DNA of 7,439 nucleotides from Candidatus Heimdallarchaeota archaeon (GCA_030668165.1 DAOUUM010000137.1:1-7439); one strand, 5' to 3'; positions 1 to 5,628 are shown, counted from the first letter of the stretch. The notes: generated by a model not told the origin, from the sequence alone. A program made the numbers and translations.

Positions 1-1301
1 ATGAACATACCACCCATGAATGCTGCATAGGGAATGTAATTGCTCAGATACCTCGCGATCCGCTTCTCGTCTCGCCGGAATCCTGGGATCTGCATACCCG
101 CACCTATCAGTTGCTTCGCGACATCACGGGATGACATACCCGCAGTCTCGACCCAGATCATCGCAAATATCGTTGACATCACCGTCATTATTACCAGATA
201 CATGAATGCCTGGAATGGATCCGCTATAACAGACAATATCCCCATAGGTGCGGTTGTATAGCTCGCCAGCCCACCGACTGGCCGGTTTTGGCCGGACTCA
301 TCCGACCAAACTCCAAGGAATTTAGTTATACTCCCCATGACACCCTCATCAGTGGCATACTTGTTATTCATCAGATTGGATACCAGAAAGATGTTGGCAA
401 ACAAGGCGGATACCAGAATAACTGGAATGTTACTCACGTAGAGGAACTTGATTGGATACCTGGCTGGAATCCTCTGCTCAGCATGCTGAACCGGAATCTC
501 TATCCGCATGGATTCCACGTAGATGACAACCGCGAACACCACGACCGTCGCCAGCACATTGAACATATCCGCTGCCTCCGAATCCGGATGCCACAGTCCA
601 TACCGCAGCGTCTCTCCCCGTGTTATTGATTGGATAAAGAATATCAGGGCACCTCTTCTCCATAGATATCTTTCACCATTGTCATCGAATCCATAGTCTA
701 CTGTGTCCAGTGAAAATGCTCCATCAAACACAGTGAATGATACTGATGCGGCAATGAACAGCGATATACCTGAACCTAATCCCCATCCCTTCTGCACAAT
801 TTCATCCAGTAACATGATCATCAGACCGGCAAACACCAGCTGAACCACGATAAGGAACTGGGCGGAAGGATCATCCTTGATTGCCTCTCCATATGCACCA
901 CCAGCAATATAAGCTATAGCTTCAAAAAGAGTCATCAGTATTGCAAGTACTTTCTGTGTACCTGTGTAAAGAGCTCTCTCATCAGAATCGTTAAAATTAA
1001 CAGAGATGATTTTAGACCCCACCAATAGCTGCAGAATCATACCGGATGTAACTATAGGCCCGATTCCGAGCTCTGCTAGAGACCCTCTTTGACTTGCCAA
1101 GATAATTCTTAGCGGTGCAAAAGGATCGGCGTCTCCTTCCGAGACATAACCATAGACGGGAGTCTTCAACATTATCAGATATAGAAGCAATGCGACAAAT
1201 GTCCAGCCTACCTTCTTGTTGAAGGTTGGCTTCTTCTCTGGCTTCTTGACTTCAAGTGTGAGGCGTGTTGGATATTTAAATAGTTTTAAAAATCTGCTCA
1301 T
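1..1301 (-). CDS. secY: Preprotein translocase subunit SecY (Sec61 alpha homologue), C-terminus cut by window edge
   Basis: SecY forms the protein-conducting channel of the cytoplasmic membrane and works with SecE and Sec61-beta to export or insert proteins. I translated the whole minus-strand frame: 433 codons, uninterrupted, starting ATG at 1301 with MSRFLKLFKYPTRLTLEVKK. Family landmarks: GSLAELGIGPIVTSG around TM2, then LQLLVGSKII; YPIKFLYVSNIPVI after the loop between TM6 and TM7; GMQIPGFRRDEKRI in the next cytosolic loop before TM9. Archaeal SecY is usually about 470-490 residues, so roughly 40-60 residues (rest of TM9, TM10 and tail) lie outside. The TM6-TM7 loop reads IPVQHAEQRIPARYPIKF, which lacks the glycine/arginine-rich tip I expect in archaeal homologues. 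In many archaea rpl15 sits directly upstream; here the upstream DNA is transposon debris, so secY seems detached from the ribosomal-protein cluster on that side. Confidence 0.96.
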   Translation of the reverse strand, partial: MSRFLKLFKYPTRLTLEVKKPEKKPTFNKKVGWTFVALLLYLIMLKTPVYGYVSEGDADPFAPLRIILASQRGSLAELGIGPIVTSGMILQLLVGSKIISVNFNDSDERALYTGTQKVLAILMTLFEAIAYIAGGAYGEAIKDDPSAQFLIVVQLVFAGLMIMLLDEIVQKGWGLGSGISLFIAASVSFTVFDGAFSLDTVDYGFDDNGERYLWRRGALIFFIQSITRGETLRYGLWHPDSEAADMFNVLATVVVFAVVIYVESMRIEIPVQHAEQRIPARYPIKFLYVSNIPVILVSALFANIFLVSNLMNNKYATDEGVMGSITKFLGVWSDESGQNRPVGGLASYTTAPMGILSVIADPFQAFMYLVIMTVMSTIFAMIWVETAGMSSRDVAKQLIGAGMQIPGFRRDEKRIARYLSNYIPYAAFMGGMF

Positions 1302-1339
1302 TAATTCACTCTCTAATTTTTTCCACTAATGGATGATTT

Positions 1340-1725
1340 TTCAGTTTAAAGTGTGTTTAAAATAGTTGAGTTGTGGTCGCAACCGAATAGATAGAAAGGG
1401 GTTAAGAAGTCCAATCTAAGGGATGAGAGACAGTTGTGGAGCCGTACAGACACCTTGTATAGCTTGAGTCGTATCTGCATCGGTATTTCATCAGTATTCC
1501 TCTTCAACTGTCCAAAAGCACCAAAACGATGACCCTGAATCAGTCCCCAGACGTCTCCAAATTGAGCCCCCAGCCCTATTGGGCACAATAGTCTGGTAGG
1601 CAATCCCATAGTCGCGCATAAACTCCTATAGATTACTCATAGTTGTACTTGTAGTAACACCAGTATAATCAACACCATGCTTCCAAAGAAAATGGATATC
1701 TAAAATACAGATCTTTTAATACTAG
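1340..1725 (-). pseudogene. Decayed transposase-like remnant, possibly rve/DDE type
   Basis: No intact gene is present. One minus-strand frame reads coherently from about 1700 down to 1350 but is broken by several stops. It contains KHGVDYTGVTTSTTMSN, a stop, EFMRDYGIAYQTIVPNRAGG, then TVEEEY followed by two stops, then NTDADTTQAIQG. A second frame gives RLHNCLSSLRLDFLTPFYLF. The order (a D/HG-YTG element, a YGI...PN stretch, an EEEY stretch, then an R.H...LDFLTP ending) loosely recalls the second half of rve-type transposases (IS3/IS481 group). Catalytic residues cannot be assigned. The longest open frame here (1346-1609, 87 codons) is probably only one shard of the relic. The family assignment is a guess; that it is a degraded gene is better supported, because it lies beside a TnpB relic and carries stops inside protein-like sequence. 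Confidence 0.35.
1345..1364 (-). promoter_or_regulatory. Possible TATA element(s) for secY
   Basis: On the minus strand two AT-rich boxes precede secY: TATTTTAAA (1364-1356) and CTTTAAAC nearer the gene (about 1351-1344). With a 26-27 nt TATA-to-start spacing, transcription would begin about 1320-1335, giving a leader of 20-35 nt. The bases GAGAGTGA, four nt before the ATG, could act as a weak Shine-Dalgarno. The boxes lie at the edge of the transposase relic, so they may be secondary or fortuitous. Confidence 0.3.
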
Positions 1726-1761
1726 CCATGGTTATTCGCTAATATATTTCTAGCCATTACT

Positions 1762-2123
1762 TGTGCAATTATAATAGGAATTCACGGAAAAGGTTTGAAA
1801 ATTGATCCAAGTGTTACAAAAACTTGATATTGGTTCTTCTTTCAAATTATGTTAGTATCCCATTTCTATCCTTGGTTAACAAGATCAGATACAAGGCAGA
1901 GGATCGTGGAATTAGAATTGTGATGACTGAGGAGGCCTATACCTCTAAAACTAGTTTTCTTGACAATGAAAAAATTGGAAAACACAGCAATTACATGGGT
2001 AGGAGAGTTCATAGAGGAGTATTTAAGAGTCCTCAGGGTATCTTGATTAATGCAGCTGGAAATATTTGGCAGAAAAGTATTCCCGATGTTATTCACCTAC
2101 GGGATAGTAGATTTAGTGAATAA
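1762..2123 (+). pseudogene. tnpB (remnant): C-terminal remnant of a TnpB-like protein (IS200/IS605-type)
   Basis: TnpB is the RNA-guided nuclease carried by IS200/IS605 and related elements. An open frame at 1824-2123 (TTG start, 99 codons) contains YVSIPF (residues 9-14), IRYKAEDRGIRI, TEEAYTSKTSFLDNE (35-49), GRRVHRGVFKSPQGILINA and NIWQKSIPDV. This matches the C-terminal third of the TnpB branch that has a YTSK.SFLD element in place of the usual zinc finger. Just upstream the homology continues in other frames: IIIGIHGKGLK at about 1768-1800 (compare IVIGYN.GWKQ) and DIGSS at 1826. At least two frameshifts are therefore implied. The expected INADVNGAYNI motif appears as INAAGNI (75-81), consistent with a four-codon deletion that removes the RuvC-III aspartate. 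The N-terminal half is absent. It is certainly inactive as a nuclease. Confidence 0.72.
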
Positions 2124-2128
2124 TCCAT

Positions 2129-2142
2129 TGGTACCTGTACCA
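2129..2142. repeat. Perfect inverted repeat just after the TnpB relic
   Basis: TGGTAC-CT-GTACCA has 6-bp arms and a two-base centre, six bases past the stop of the TnpB remnant. IS200/IS605 elements carry short subterminal hairpins at their ends, so this could be a surviving right-end hairpin. A two-base loop is too tight for a single-strand hairpin unless the innermost pairs open. The identity is inferred from position only. Confidence 0.35.
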
Positions 2143-2253
2143 TATTAGACGTGAAAAAATACCTAGTAACATTTTGAAACAGAGATCCAATAATCCAACA
2201 GGGTTTAATTATTCCTATCAAAAAATCATCTGCTATAAGACCTTATAACATGA

Positions 2254-2260
2254 TTTATTA
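2254..2260 (+). promoter_or_regulatory. TATA box for the two-TM protein gene
   Basis: TTTATTA begins 30 bases before the ATG at 2284. Archaeal TATA boxes sit about -30 to -23 from the transcription start, so the start would fall on or next to the ATG and the mRNA would be leaderless. No Shine-Dalgarno is visible before the ATG, which agrees. Confidence 0.5.
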
Positions 2261-2283
2261 AGATTTGACTGATAATTCAATTA

Positions 2284-3045
2284 ATGTTCCGTAGGATAAA
2301 GGTACCACAGAGAGAGGGAAAAGAATTTGATAAGGATCTCTATGAGGAGGAGAAGTACTGGTTGGAACGCAGAAGGGACAATGAACTGATGACCAGCAGT
2401 ACCCCTGCGGCACTAAAACCCAGAATAGTAACCAGTCTGATAATTGCATTTATTATTGGTGGTAGTATTGGTGCACTGATTGGTGGATTCACTGCAAATC
2501 CCGCTTATTTTATCTGGGGACCGACAATCATATTCATCATCACCTTCTCTTTGTTGAAAAAGAGATTTGCACTGATAGAGATTGATACTCCAACTAAATC
2601 CATGCTATACGAGGGGGTGATCATCTACGGAGGAGAACCACGATCCACGAGGTACATGGGACCAATCGAGGTGATCAATTTCACCCAGGTATTGCAGCAC
2701 AGGTCTTTCAAGACCAAATTCATCAGGTTTGGAACAAATTCAGGATACCTGAGGGCAAAATACGATATGAAAGGGGAAAAACCATTTCTTGAGACCCTGG
2801 AGAGTCTGGAGCTGATCAATCTGAGTGATGTGGAGCATAATCTGAGAAGCAATACTGTGGTAAAAACCTTTGATAAATTCAATATTATCTATGAGCTCAA
2901 ATTTGACAGGACTGAATTTGTGGAGCAATTAAAACATGAGAGAGAGGAGGCCAGAAGGATCAGTGAAGAAGAGAAGAAAGAGAGACACGAGAGGTTACTG
3001 AAGAAGTCCAAGCAGAGAATAGAAGATGAGGAGAAATCTAACTAA
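2284..3045 (+). CDS. Uncharacterised membrane-hairpin protein with C-terminal charged coiled coil
   Basis: I do not recognise a named family. The 253-residue product has a charged N-terminal stretch (residues 1-47, with KDLYEEEKYWLERRRDNE) and two hydrophobic segments: about 48-69 (SLIIAFIIGGSIGALIGG) and 75-91 (YFIWGPTIIFIITFSLL). They are separated by a turn of only about five residues. A mixed soluble region (92-205) follows, then a Glu/Lys/Arg-rich tail (about 209-253) typical of a coiled coil or long helix. KPR before TM1 and KKR after TM2 put both ends in the cytosol by the positive-inside rule, so it should be a re-entrant hairpin anchoring a cytosolic domain. There is no signal peptide. 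The ATG is chosen because the TATA box lies exactly 30 bases upstream. The next gene starts 32 bases after the stop but has its own TATA box, so co-transcription is possible but not required. The gene itself is convincing; its role is unknown. Confidence 0.85.
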   Translation: MFRRIKVPQREGKEFDKDLYEEEKYWLERRRDNELMTSSTPAALKPRIVTSLIIAFIIGGSIGALIGGFTANPAYFIWGPTIIFIITFSLLKKRFALIEIDTPTKSMLYEGVIIYGGEPRSTRYMGPIEVINFTQVLQHRSFKTKFIRFGTNSGYLRAKYDMKGEKPFLETLESLELINLSDVEHNLRSNTVVKTFDKFNIIYELKFDRTEFVEQLKHEREEARRISEEEKKERHERLLKKSKQRIEDEEKSN

Positions 3046-3049
3046 ACCA

Positions 3050-3060
3050 TTTAATTATAT
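3050..3060 (+). promoter_or_regulatory. TATA box for the aSelBL-like gene
   Basis: TTTAATTATAT starts 28 bases before the ATG at 3078 and five bases after the stop of the preceding gene. The spacing predicts a leaderless or 1-2 nt leader transcript. No Shine-Dalgarno is present in the 32-bp gap. This gene therefore seems able to be expressed independently of its upstream neighbour. Confidence 0.5.
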
Positions 3061-3077
3061 GAATCTATTGTGGAATT

Positions 3078-4070
3078 ATGACTGACATAAGACATTTGCA
3101 AGTGGGTGTGCTCTCTGGCGATTCAGATTCGAGAAACTACCTGTCAAATGGTTTTGGTAAGAAGTCCATGAGTTCAGATATCTCACTTTATGGTATGGCA
3201 TCCAATGGTACAATCCTGACCACCATACTTCCGGAGGCATATCCCAAAAAGCCTGTTGCTCTGGTATTGACAGCCCATATGTCAGATCTTGTGGTTCTTG
3301 GTGCATCAGTCAATGGAATAAATGCAGAGGTTGGGGAGGCTGCAATTCTGGCAGATGCACTCAATCTGGAGGGTTTCAAGGCAGTTATCGGGGATCATGC
3401 AACGGGTTATGATTCATACCTGCAACAGATGGACAAGGTATTTTCCAAATTAAATGTGAGCAAATGGGAGAACAAGATGATTGCAACTGGTAAGGCAATT
3501 GCTGAGGTAAGAGATGAGTTGATCCAGAAATACTCTCATCCCAGGGGAAATCCTGAGGATCCCCTCGTTATCGAGGTTGACCATGCATTCCCAGTACAGG
3601 GAGTGGGTTCGGTGGTACTTGCCACCATTGTATCTGGAACTGTGAAAAAGGGGCAAAAAATAAAGATCCATCCCGAGGGTATGATCGGTACTGTTCGATC
3701 CATCCAGAGTAATGACGAGAATGTCAATGAAGCAGGACCTGGTGTGCATGTGGGACTTGCTATGAAGGGTATACTACCAAAGTATCTCAACAGGGGAACT
3801 ATTATCACTGCTCCCGAGGAGGATTATGTGAGTGAGATTGATACTCTGGAGAATATAAAAATCAAGGCTGCTGCCTTTGGTCAGAAACCCGAGGTTGGTG
3901 ATCGGGTCCATGTGGTGTCAGGTCTATTCAGTGCACCTGCAACAATTACCAAGTGGAATAACTCGGTCAGTCTCGAGCTGGATCGCAGTATTCCATTCTA
4001 TGATAAGATCAGATTGACTGTGCTGGATCTCAACAAGAAACCAGCAATACTGGGTTCATATGCCAACTAA
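3078..4070 (+). CDS. SelB-like elongation-factor paralogue (aSelBL type) lacking GTPase motifs
   Basis: SelB delivers selenocysteinyl-tRNA to ribosomes. Archaea also carry a described family of SelB-like proteins (aSelBL), many lacking consensus G motifs, whose function is not settled. Here the 330-residue product keeps EF-Tu-like domain II clearly (about 163-255: VIEVDHAFPVQGVGSVVLATIVSG, then KGQKIKIHPEG, VRSIQSND, GVHVGLAMKG and LNRGTII) and a domain III (about 256-330). The N-terminal G-like domain keeps its strands (HLQVGVL; PVALVLT; DLVVLGASVNGI; GFKAVIG) but not its chemistry. The P-loop position reads LSGDSDSRN (12-20) instead of GHVDSGKT, no DxPGH follows, and GDHATGYD stands where NKxD should be. 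Strict GTP binding is thus unlikely. The C-terminal SECIS-reading domain of true SelB is absent. The start is supported by the TATA spacing and by VGVL being the first strand. The reading frame is intact with conserved domain II, so this looks like a maintained protein, not decay. Confidence 0.85.
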   Translation: MTDIRHLQVGVLSGDSDSRNYLSNGFGKKSMSSDISLYGMASNGTILTTILPEAYPKKPVALVLTAHMSDLVVLGASVNGINAEVGEAAILADALNLEGFKAVIGDHATGYDSYLQQMDKVFSKLNVSKWENKMIATGKAIAEVRDELIQKYSHPRGNPEDPLVIEVDHAFPVQGVGSVVLATIVSGTVKKGQKIKIHPEGMIGTVRSIQSNDENVNEAGPGVHVGLAMKGILPKYLNRGTIITAPEEDYVSEIDTLENIKIKAAAFGQKPEVGDRVHVVSGLFSAPATITKWNNSVSLELDRSIPFYDKIRLTVLDLNKKPAILGSYAN

Positions 4071-4110
4071 TATTGCATTAGTAATTTACAAGACTTGCAA
4101 AATTAAAAAT

Positions 4111-4186
4111 TTGTTTTTAAAAAATTATTAAATCAGAGTTGAATGAAGAATTTTGAAGTTTTTTGAAGAGTTGAATGATTTTTTTT
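4111..4186 (+). terminator. T-rich archaeal-type terminator zone after the aSelBL-like gene
   Basis: Runs of T at 4114-4118 (five), about 4158-4164 and 4179-4186 (eight) follow the stop codon at 4070. Archaeal RNA polymerase terminates at T tracts without needing a hairpin. A6 at 4119-4124 gives a T6 on the other strand for the convergent winged-helix gene, so the 143-bp gap may serve both directions. Confidence 0.45.
4136..4178. repeat. 11-bp direct repeat in the convergent intergenic region
   Basis: GAGTTGAATGA occurs at 4136-4146 and again at 4168-4178, 32 bp apart. Related TTTTGAAG units occur between and after them (4151-4158, 4161-4168, 4183-4190). The tract looks like slippage-derived simple sequence built from TTTTGAAG/GTTGAATGA units. 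No protein-binding role is evident. Confidence 0.5.
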
Positions 4187-4213
4187 GAAGTGAATTGAAA
4201 TAATTGTAATTTA

Positions 4214-4501
4214 TTACGCTGGGGCCAATACAGTTCTTGCGTCCTCGACATAAGATGCCATGAGATGCATCTCAACATCGGGATTCAGCAAGTAAAAACT
4301 TGATCGCATATCTTCCAGGTTTGGCTTGGTTGCCAGTAGATTCTCCTCGTCCAGTCGCTTAAGTGCATATCTTGCAGTTTTTGCTGGCATCCCGCTCTGC
4401 CAAATAATGTCTTTTTGAGTCAGTGTACCTGCCTCAGAAAGGATTATCAAGATTTTCTTAGAGCTCTTTGGTAATTTTGGGATTTCTTGTGTGTAGATCA
4501 T
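4214..4501 (-). CDS. Small winged helix-turn-helix transcriptional regulator (MarR-like)
   Basis: The 95-residue protein is almost entirely one winged-helix DNA-binding domain. Helix 1 lies in about residues 12-23 (KSSKKILIILSE). Helix 2 is TQKDIIWQSG (28-37). Recognition helix 3 is PAKTARYALKRLDEENLL (39-56). The wing is ATKPNLEDMRSSFYLL (57-72), followed by a short C-terminal helix (about 75-90) that could dimerise. The pattern matches MarR/archaeal wHTH proteins, which bind inverted repeats as dimers. No ligand or metal site (no Cys) is visible. It is convergent with the aSelBL-like gene and divergent from the candidate RNA and RadA-like gene. A perfect inverted repeat covers its predicted transcription start, suggesting autoregulation. 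Its other targets cannot be told from the sequence. Confidence 0.85.
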   Translation of the reverse strand: MIYTQEIPKLPKSSKKILIILSEAGTLTQKDIIWQSGMPAKTARYALKRLDEENLLATKPNLEDMRSSFYLLNPDVEMHLMASYVEDARTVLAPA

Positions 4502-4530
4502 TTTCTTTTTTGTCCTGCAACTTTCATTCT

Positions 4531-4545
4531 AGTCAGTTGCTGACT
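4531..4545 (-). promoter_or_regulatory. Inverted-repeat operator over the winged-helix gene's predicted transcription start
   Basis: AGTCAG-TTG-CTGACT is a perfect 6-bp inverted repeat with a three-base centre. An additional outer CTAGT/ACTAG pair (4529-4533 and 4547-4551) adds near-symmetry. The TATA box at 4563-4572 predicts transcription starting near 4540, which is inside this repeat. A dimeric wHTH bound here would block initiation, so it is a natural autoregulation site. The binding protein is inferred. Confidence 0.5.
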
Positions 4546-4562
4546 TACTAGTGGCATGCGCC

Positions 4563-4572
4563 TATTTAAATA
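4563..4572 (-). promoter_or_regulatory. Palindromic TATA box, possibly bidirectional
   Basis: TATTTAAATA is a perfect palindrome. Read leftwards it would drive the winged-helix gene from about 4540 with a leader of about 40 nt. Read rightwards it would start transcription about 4594, at the first stem of the structured region described next. BRE elements are not obvious on either side, so direction is not settled. Confidence 0.5.
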
Positions 4573-4590
4573 TTCGTTTTGGTTGTAAGC

Positions 4591-4697
4591 AAATTTCAAG
4601 TCTGAGACGCGTCTAAAAGCTGAAATTTAACGATTCAACCCACGTTGACTGGTTAGAACGTATAGTATTCTCATTAATTTGGGAATACTAATTTTTT
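4591..4697 (+). ncRNA. Candidate structured small RNA (about 100 nt), novel if real
   Basis: Three consecutive perfect stems lie here. First, AAATTTCA (4591-4598) pairs with TGAAATTT (4621-4628), and its loop contains the self-complementary AGACGCGTCT (4605-4614). Second, TCAAC (4635-4639) pairs with GTTGA (4644-4648) across a CCAC loop. Third, TAGTATTC (4663-4670) pairs with GAATACTA (4683-4690), followed directly by a T6 tract. The palindromic TATA box at 4563-4572 would place a rightward start near 4594. No open frame explains the region. I see no tRNA cloverleaf and no box C (RUGAUGA) that would make it a C/D guide. Alternatively, the first two stems are regulator-binding palindromes in DNA and only the third is a terminator. 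Confidence 0.35.
4663..4696 (+). terminator. Hairpin plus T-tract terminator-like element
   Basis: An 8-bp perfect stem (TAGTATTC/GAATACTA) with a 12-base loop is followed at once by A-TTTTTT (4691-4697). It looks like an intrinsic terminator for a rightward transcript. No protein gene precedes it on this strand, which is the main reason to suspect a small RNA upstream. The stem is AT-rich and therefore weak. Confidence 0.4.
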
Positions 4698-4846
4698 ATA
4701 TAAAATTCACATATGATAATATAAAAATGAGATTGAAAAATTATAATCTGAATGGTCACGATTGATTTTGGACGAACGAATTATACTGATTATTTTTGGC
4801 GCCATCGTGGAATACTTTCGGTCTGCTCTCACCTTGCTATATAGCT
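4698..4846. other. Intergenic stretch upstream of the RadA-like gene
   Basis: No open frame or RNA gene is supported. AT-rich DNA at 4698-4740 is followed by mixed sequence containing an 8-bp palindrome TGGCGCCA at 4797-4804, about 43 bp before the TATA box. That position suits a regulator site, but a single 8-bp palindrome can be chance. Confidence 0.25.
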
Positions 4847-4854
4847 TTTATAAA
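4847..4854 (+). promoter_or_regulatory. TATA box for the RadA-like gene
   Basis: TTTATAAA starts 34 bases before the ATG at 4881, predicting a leader of only about 4 nt. It is the best consensus TATA element in the window. No Shine-Dalgarno precedes the ATG. Confidence 0.6.
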
Positions 4855-4880
4855 TTAATCAATTATATTAGATTAGCAAT

Positions 4881-5627
4881 ATGAACATGTCTTTTGTCAG
4901 GGCAGATATACTGAAACGGGATGATTCAGATGATATTCCCATTCCCAAAACTCTGGTTGATATTATAGGTGAGATCATACCCGGTTTTGAGCAGGGATTT
5001 ATCACCCTCATCCAGTCTGATCAATTAAAAGACATCCACAGATCCCTCCATGAGACCATGCTGGAGGCATATAACAGGGGAATGCAGGTCAAACTTGTGG
5101 ATATGAGCAATGTGTTCAATCCACATATCTTCTCCCAGTACCCCAATATCAATCTGAATAAATTACTGAAAAATATACAGCTGGCCAGGCCCTTTCAGAT
5201 GTTTCAGTTCATATCGATCATCAATCAGCTACTCATGAAAACTGAATCTGCCACCAGTAAATATCTCATTGTGGTAACCGATATATCAGCCCAGTTCTTC
5301 CAGGCAGCGGAGAATGCTGATCCAAAGACTCTGTTCAAAATACTTGATGATGTGAGACACATGATGGGGGGACTGCAAAAACTAAGTACCAGGGGACATA
5401 CCGTCATAATCACCAATGATAACAGCAAGAAAGGTGCCACTGTGCTCAACAAGATGTTCTCAACAATAGCCAAGATCCATCTCAACATCAGCCATCGCAA
5501 GCAGGTACGTGAGATCAACCTTGTAAATCATCCATATCTACCACCCAGTAAACGCTTAATACTCCTGCAGCTGAAGAGAAAACGCAGGAAAAAACTTGAA
5601 TCCATGCCACTCACTGGCTTTTTTTGA
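4881..5627 (+). CDS. RadA/RadB-like RecA-fold protein without a Walker A motif
   Basis: RadA and RadB are archaeal Rad51-family ATPases acting in homologous recombination. This 248-residue product follows their core layout but has no P-loop. GFEQGFITLI (35-44) matches GGIETGSITEI. The Walker A slot then reads QSDQLKDIHRS (45-55), with no GxxGxGKT. VKLVDMSNVFNPHIF (70-84) matches the strand and ID.E..F.P segment, and NIQLARPFQMFQ (98-109) the n+...ra....Q region. YLIVVTDIS (128-136) occupies Walker B with an Asp. TRGHTVIITND (170-180) matches the VVVTNQ strand. LVNHPYLPP near residue 221 matches LIDSP.LPE. There is no N-terminal HhH domain, so its size is close to RadB, not RadA. A basic tail (LKRKRRKK) ends the protein and could contact DNA or RNA. 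It probably cannot hydrolyse ATP and may act as a recombinase accessory or scaffold. A second in-frame ATG at 4887 is an alternative start. Confidence 0.75.
   Translation: MNMSFVRADILKRDDSDDIPIPKTLVDIIGEIIPGFEQGFITLIQSDQLKDIHRSLHETMLEAYNRGMQVKLVDMSNVFNPHIFSQYPNINLNKLLKNIQLARPFQMFQFISIINQLLMKTESATSKYLIVVTDISAQFFQAAENADPKTLFKILDDVRHMMGGLQKLSTRGHTVIITNDNSKKGATVLNKMFSTIAKIHLNISHRKQVREINLVNHPYLPPSKRLILLQLKRKRRKKLESMPLTGFF
5619..5625 (+). terminator. T7 tract overlapping the stop codon of the RadA-like gene
   Basis: GGC-TTTTTTT-GA encodes Phe-Phe-stop and is also an archaeal-type T-tract terminator. Only one base lies between this stop and that of the convergent gene. The matching T6 for the opposite strand (5594-5589) lies inside this gene, so the two mRNAs should overlap by tens of bases at their 3' ends. 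Confidence 0.4.
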
Positions 5628-5628
5628 G

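Noticed and set aside
288..629. 113-codon plus-strand frame opposite secY
   Set aside because: It is fully inside secY on the other strand. The secY frame is continuous and conserved, and the plus-strand product has no recognisable motifs.
3450..3808. Two minus-strand frames (99 and 90 codons) inside the SelB-like gene
   Set aside because: They are shadows of well-conserved domain II coding sequence on the plus strand.
4136..4200. CRISPR-like or iteron repeat array
   Set aside because: There are only two 11-bp copies with T-rich filler of slippage type and no constant spacer/repeat pattern.
4591..4697. tRNA or C/D box guide RNA
   Set aside because: There is no cloverleaf or GTTC-A T-loop, and although CTGA occurs there is no RUGAUGA box C, so only a generic structured RNA is proposed.
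4797..4804. TGGCGCCA palindrome as an operator
   Set aside because: A single 8-bp palindrome in about 7.4 kb is weak evidence and no paired copy exists in the window.
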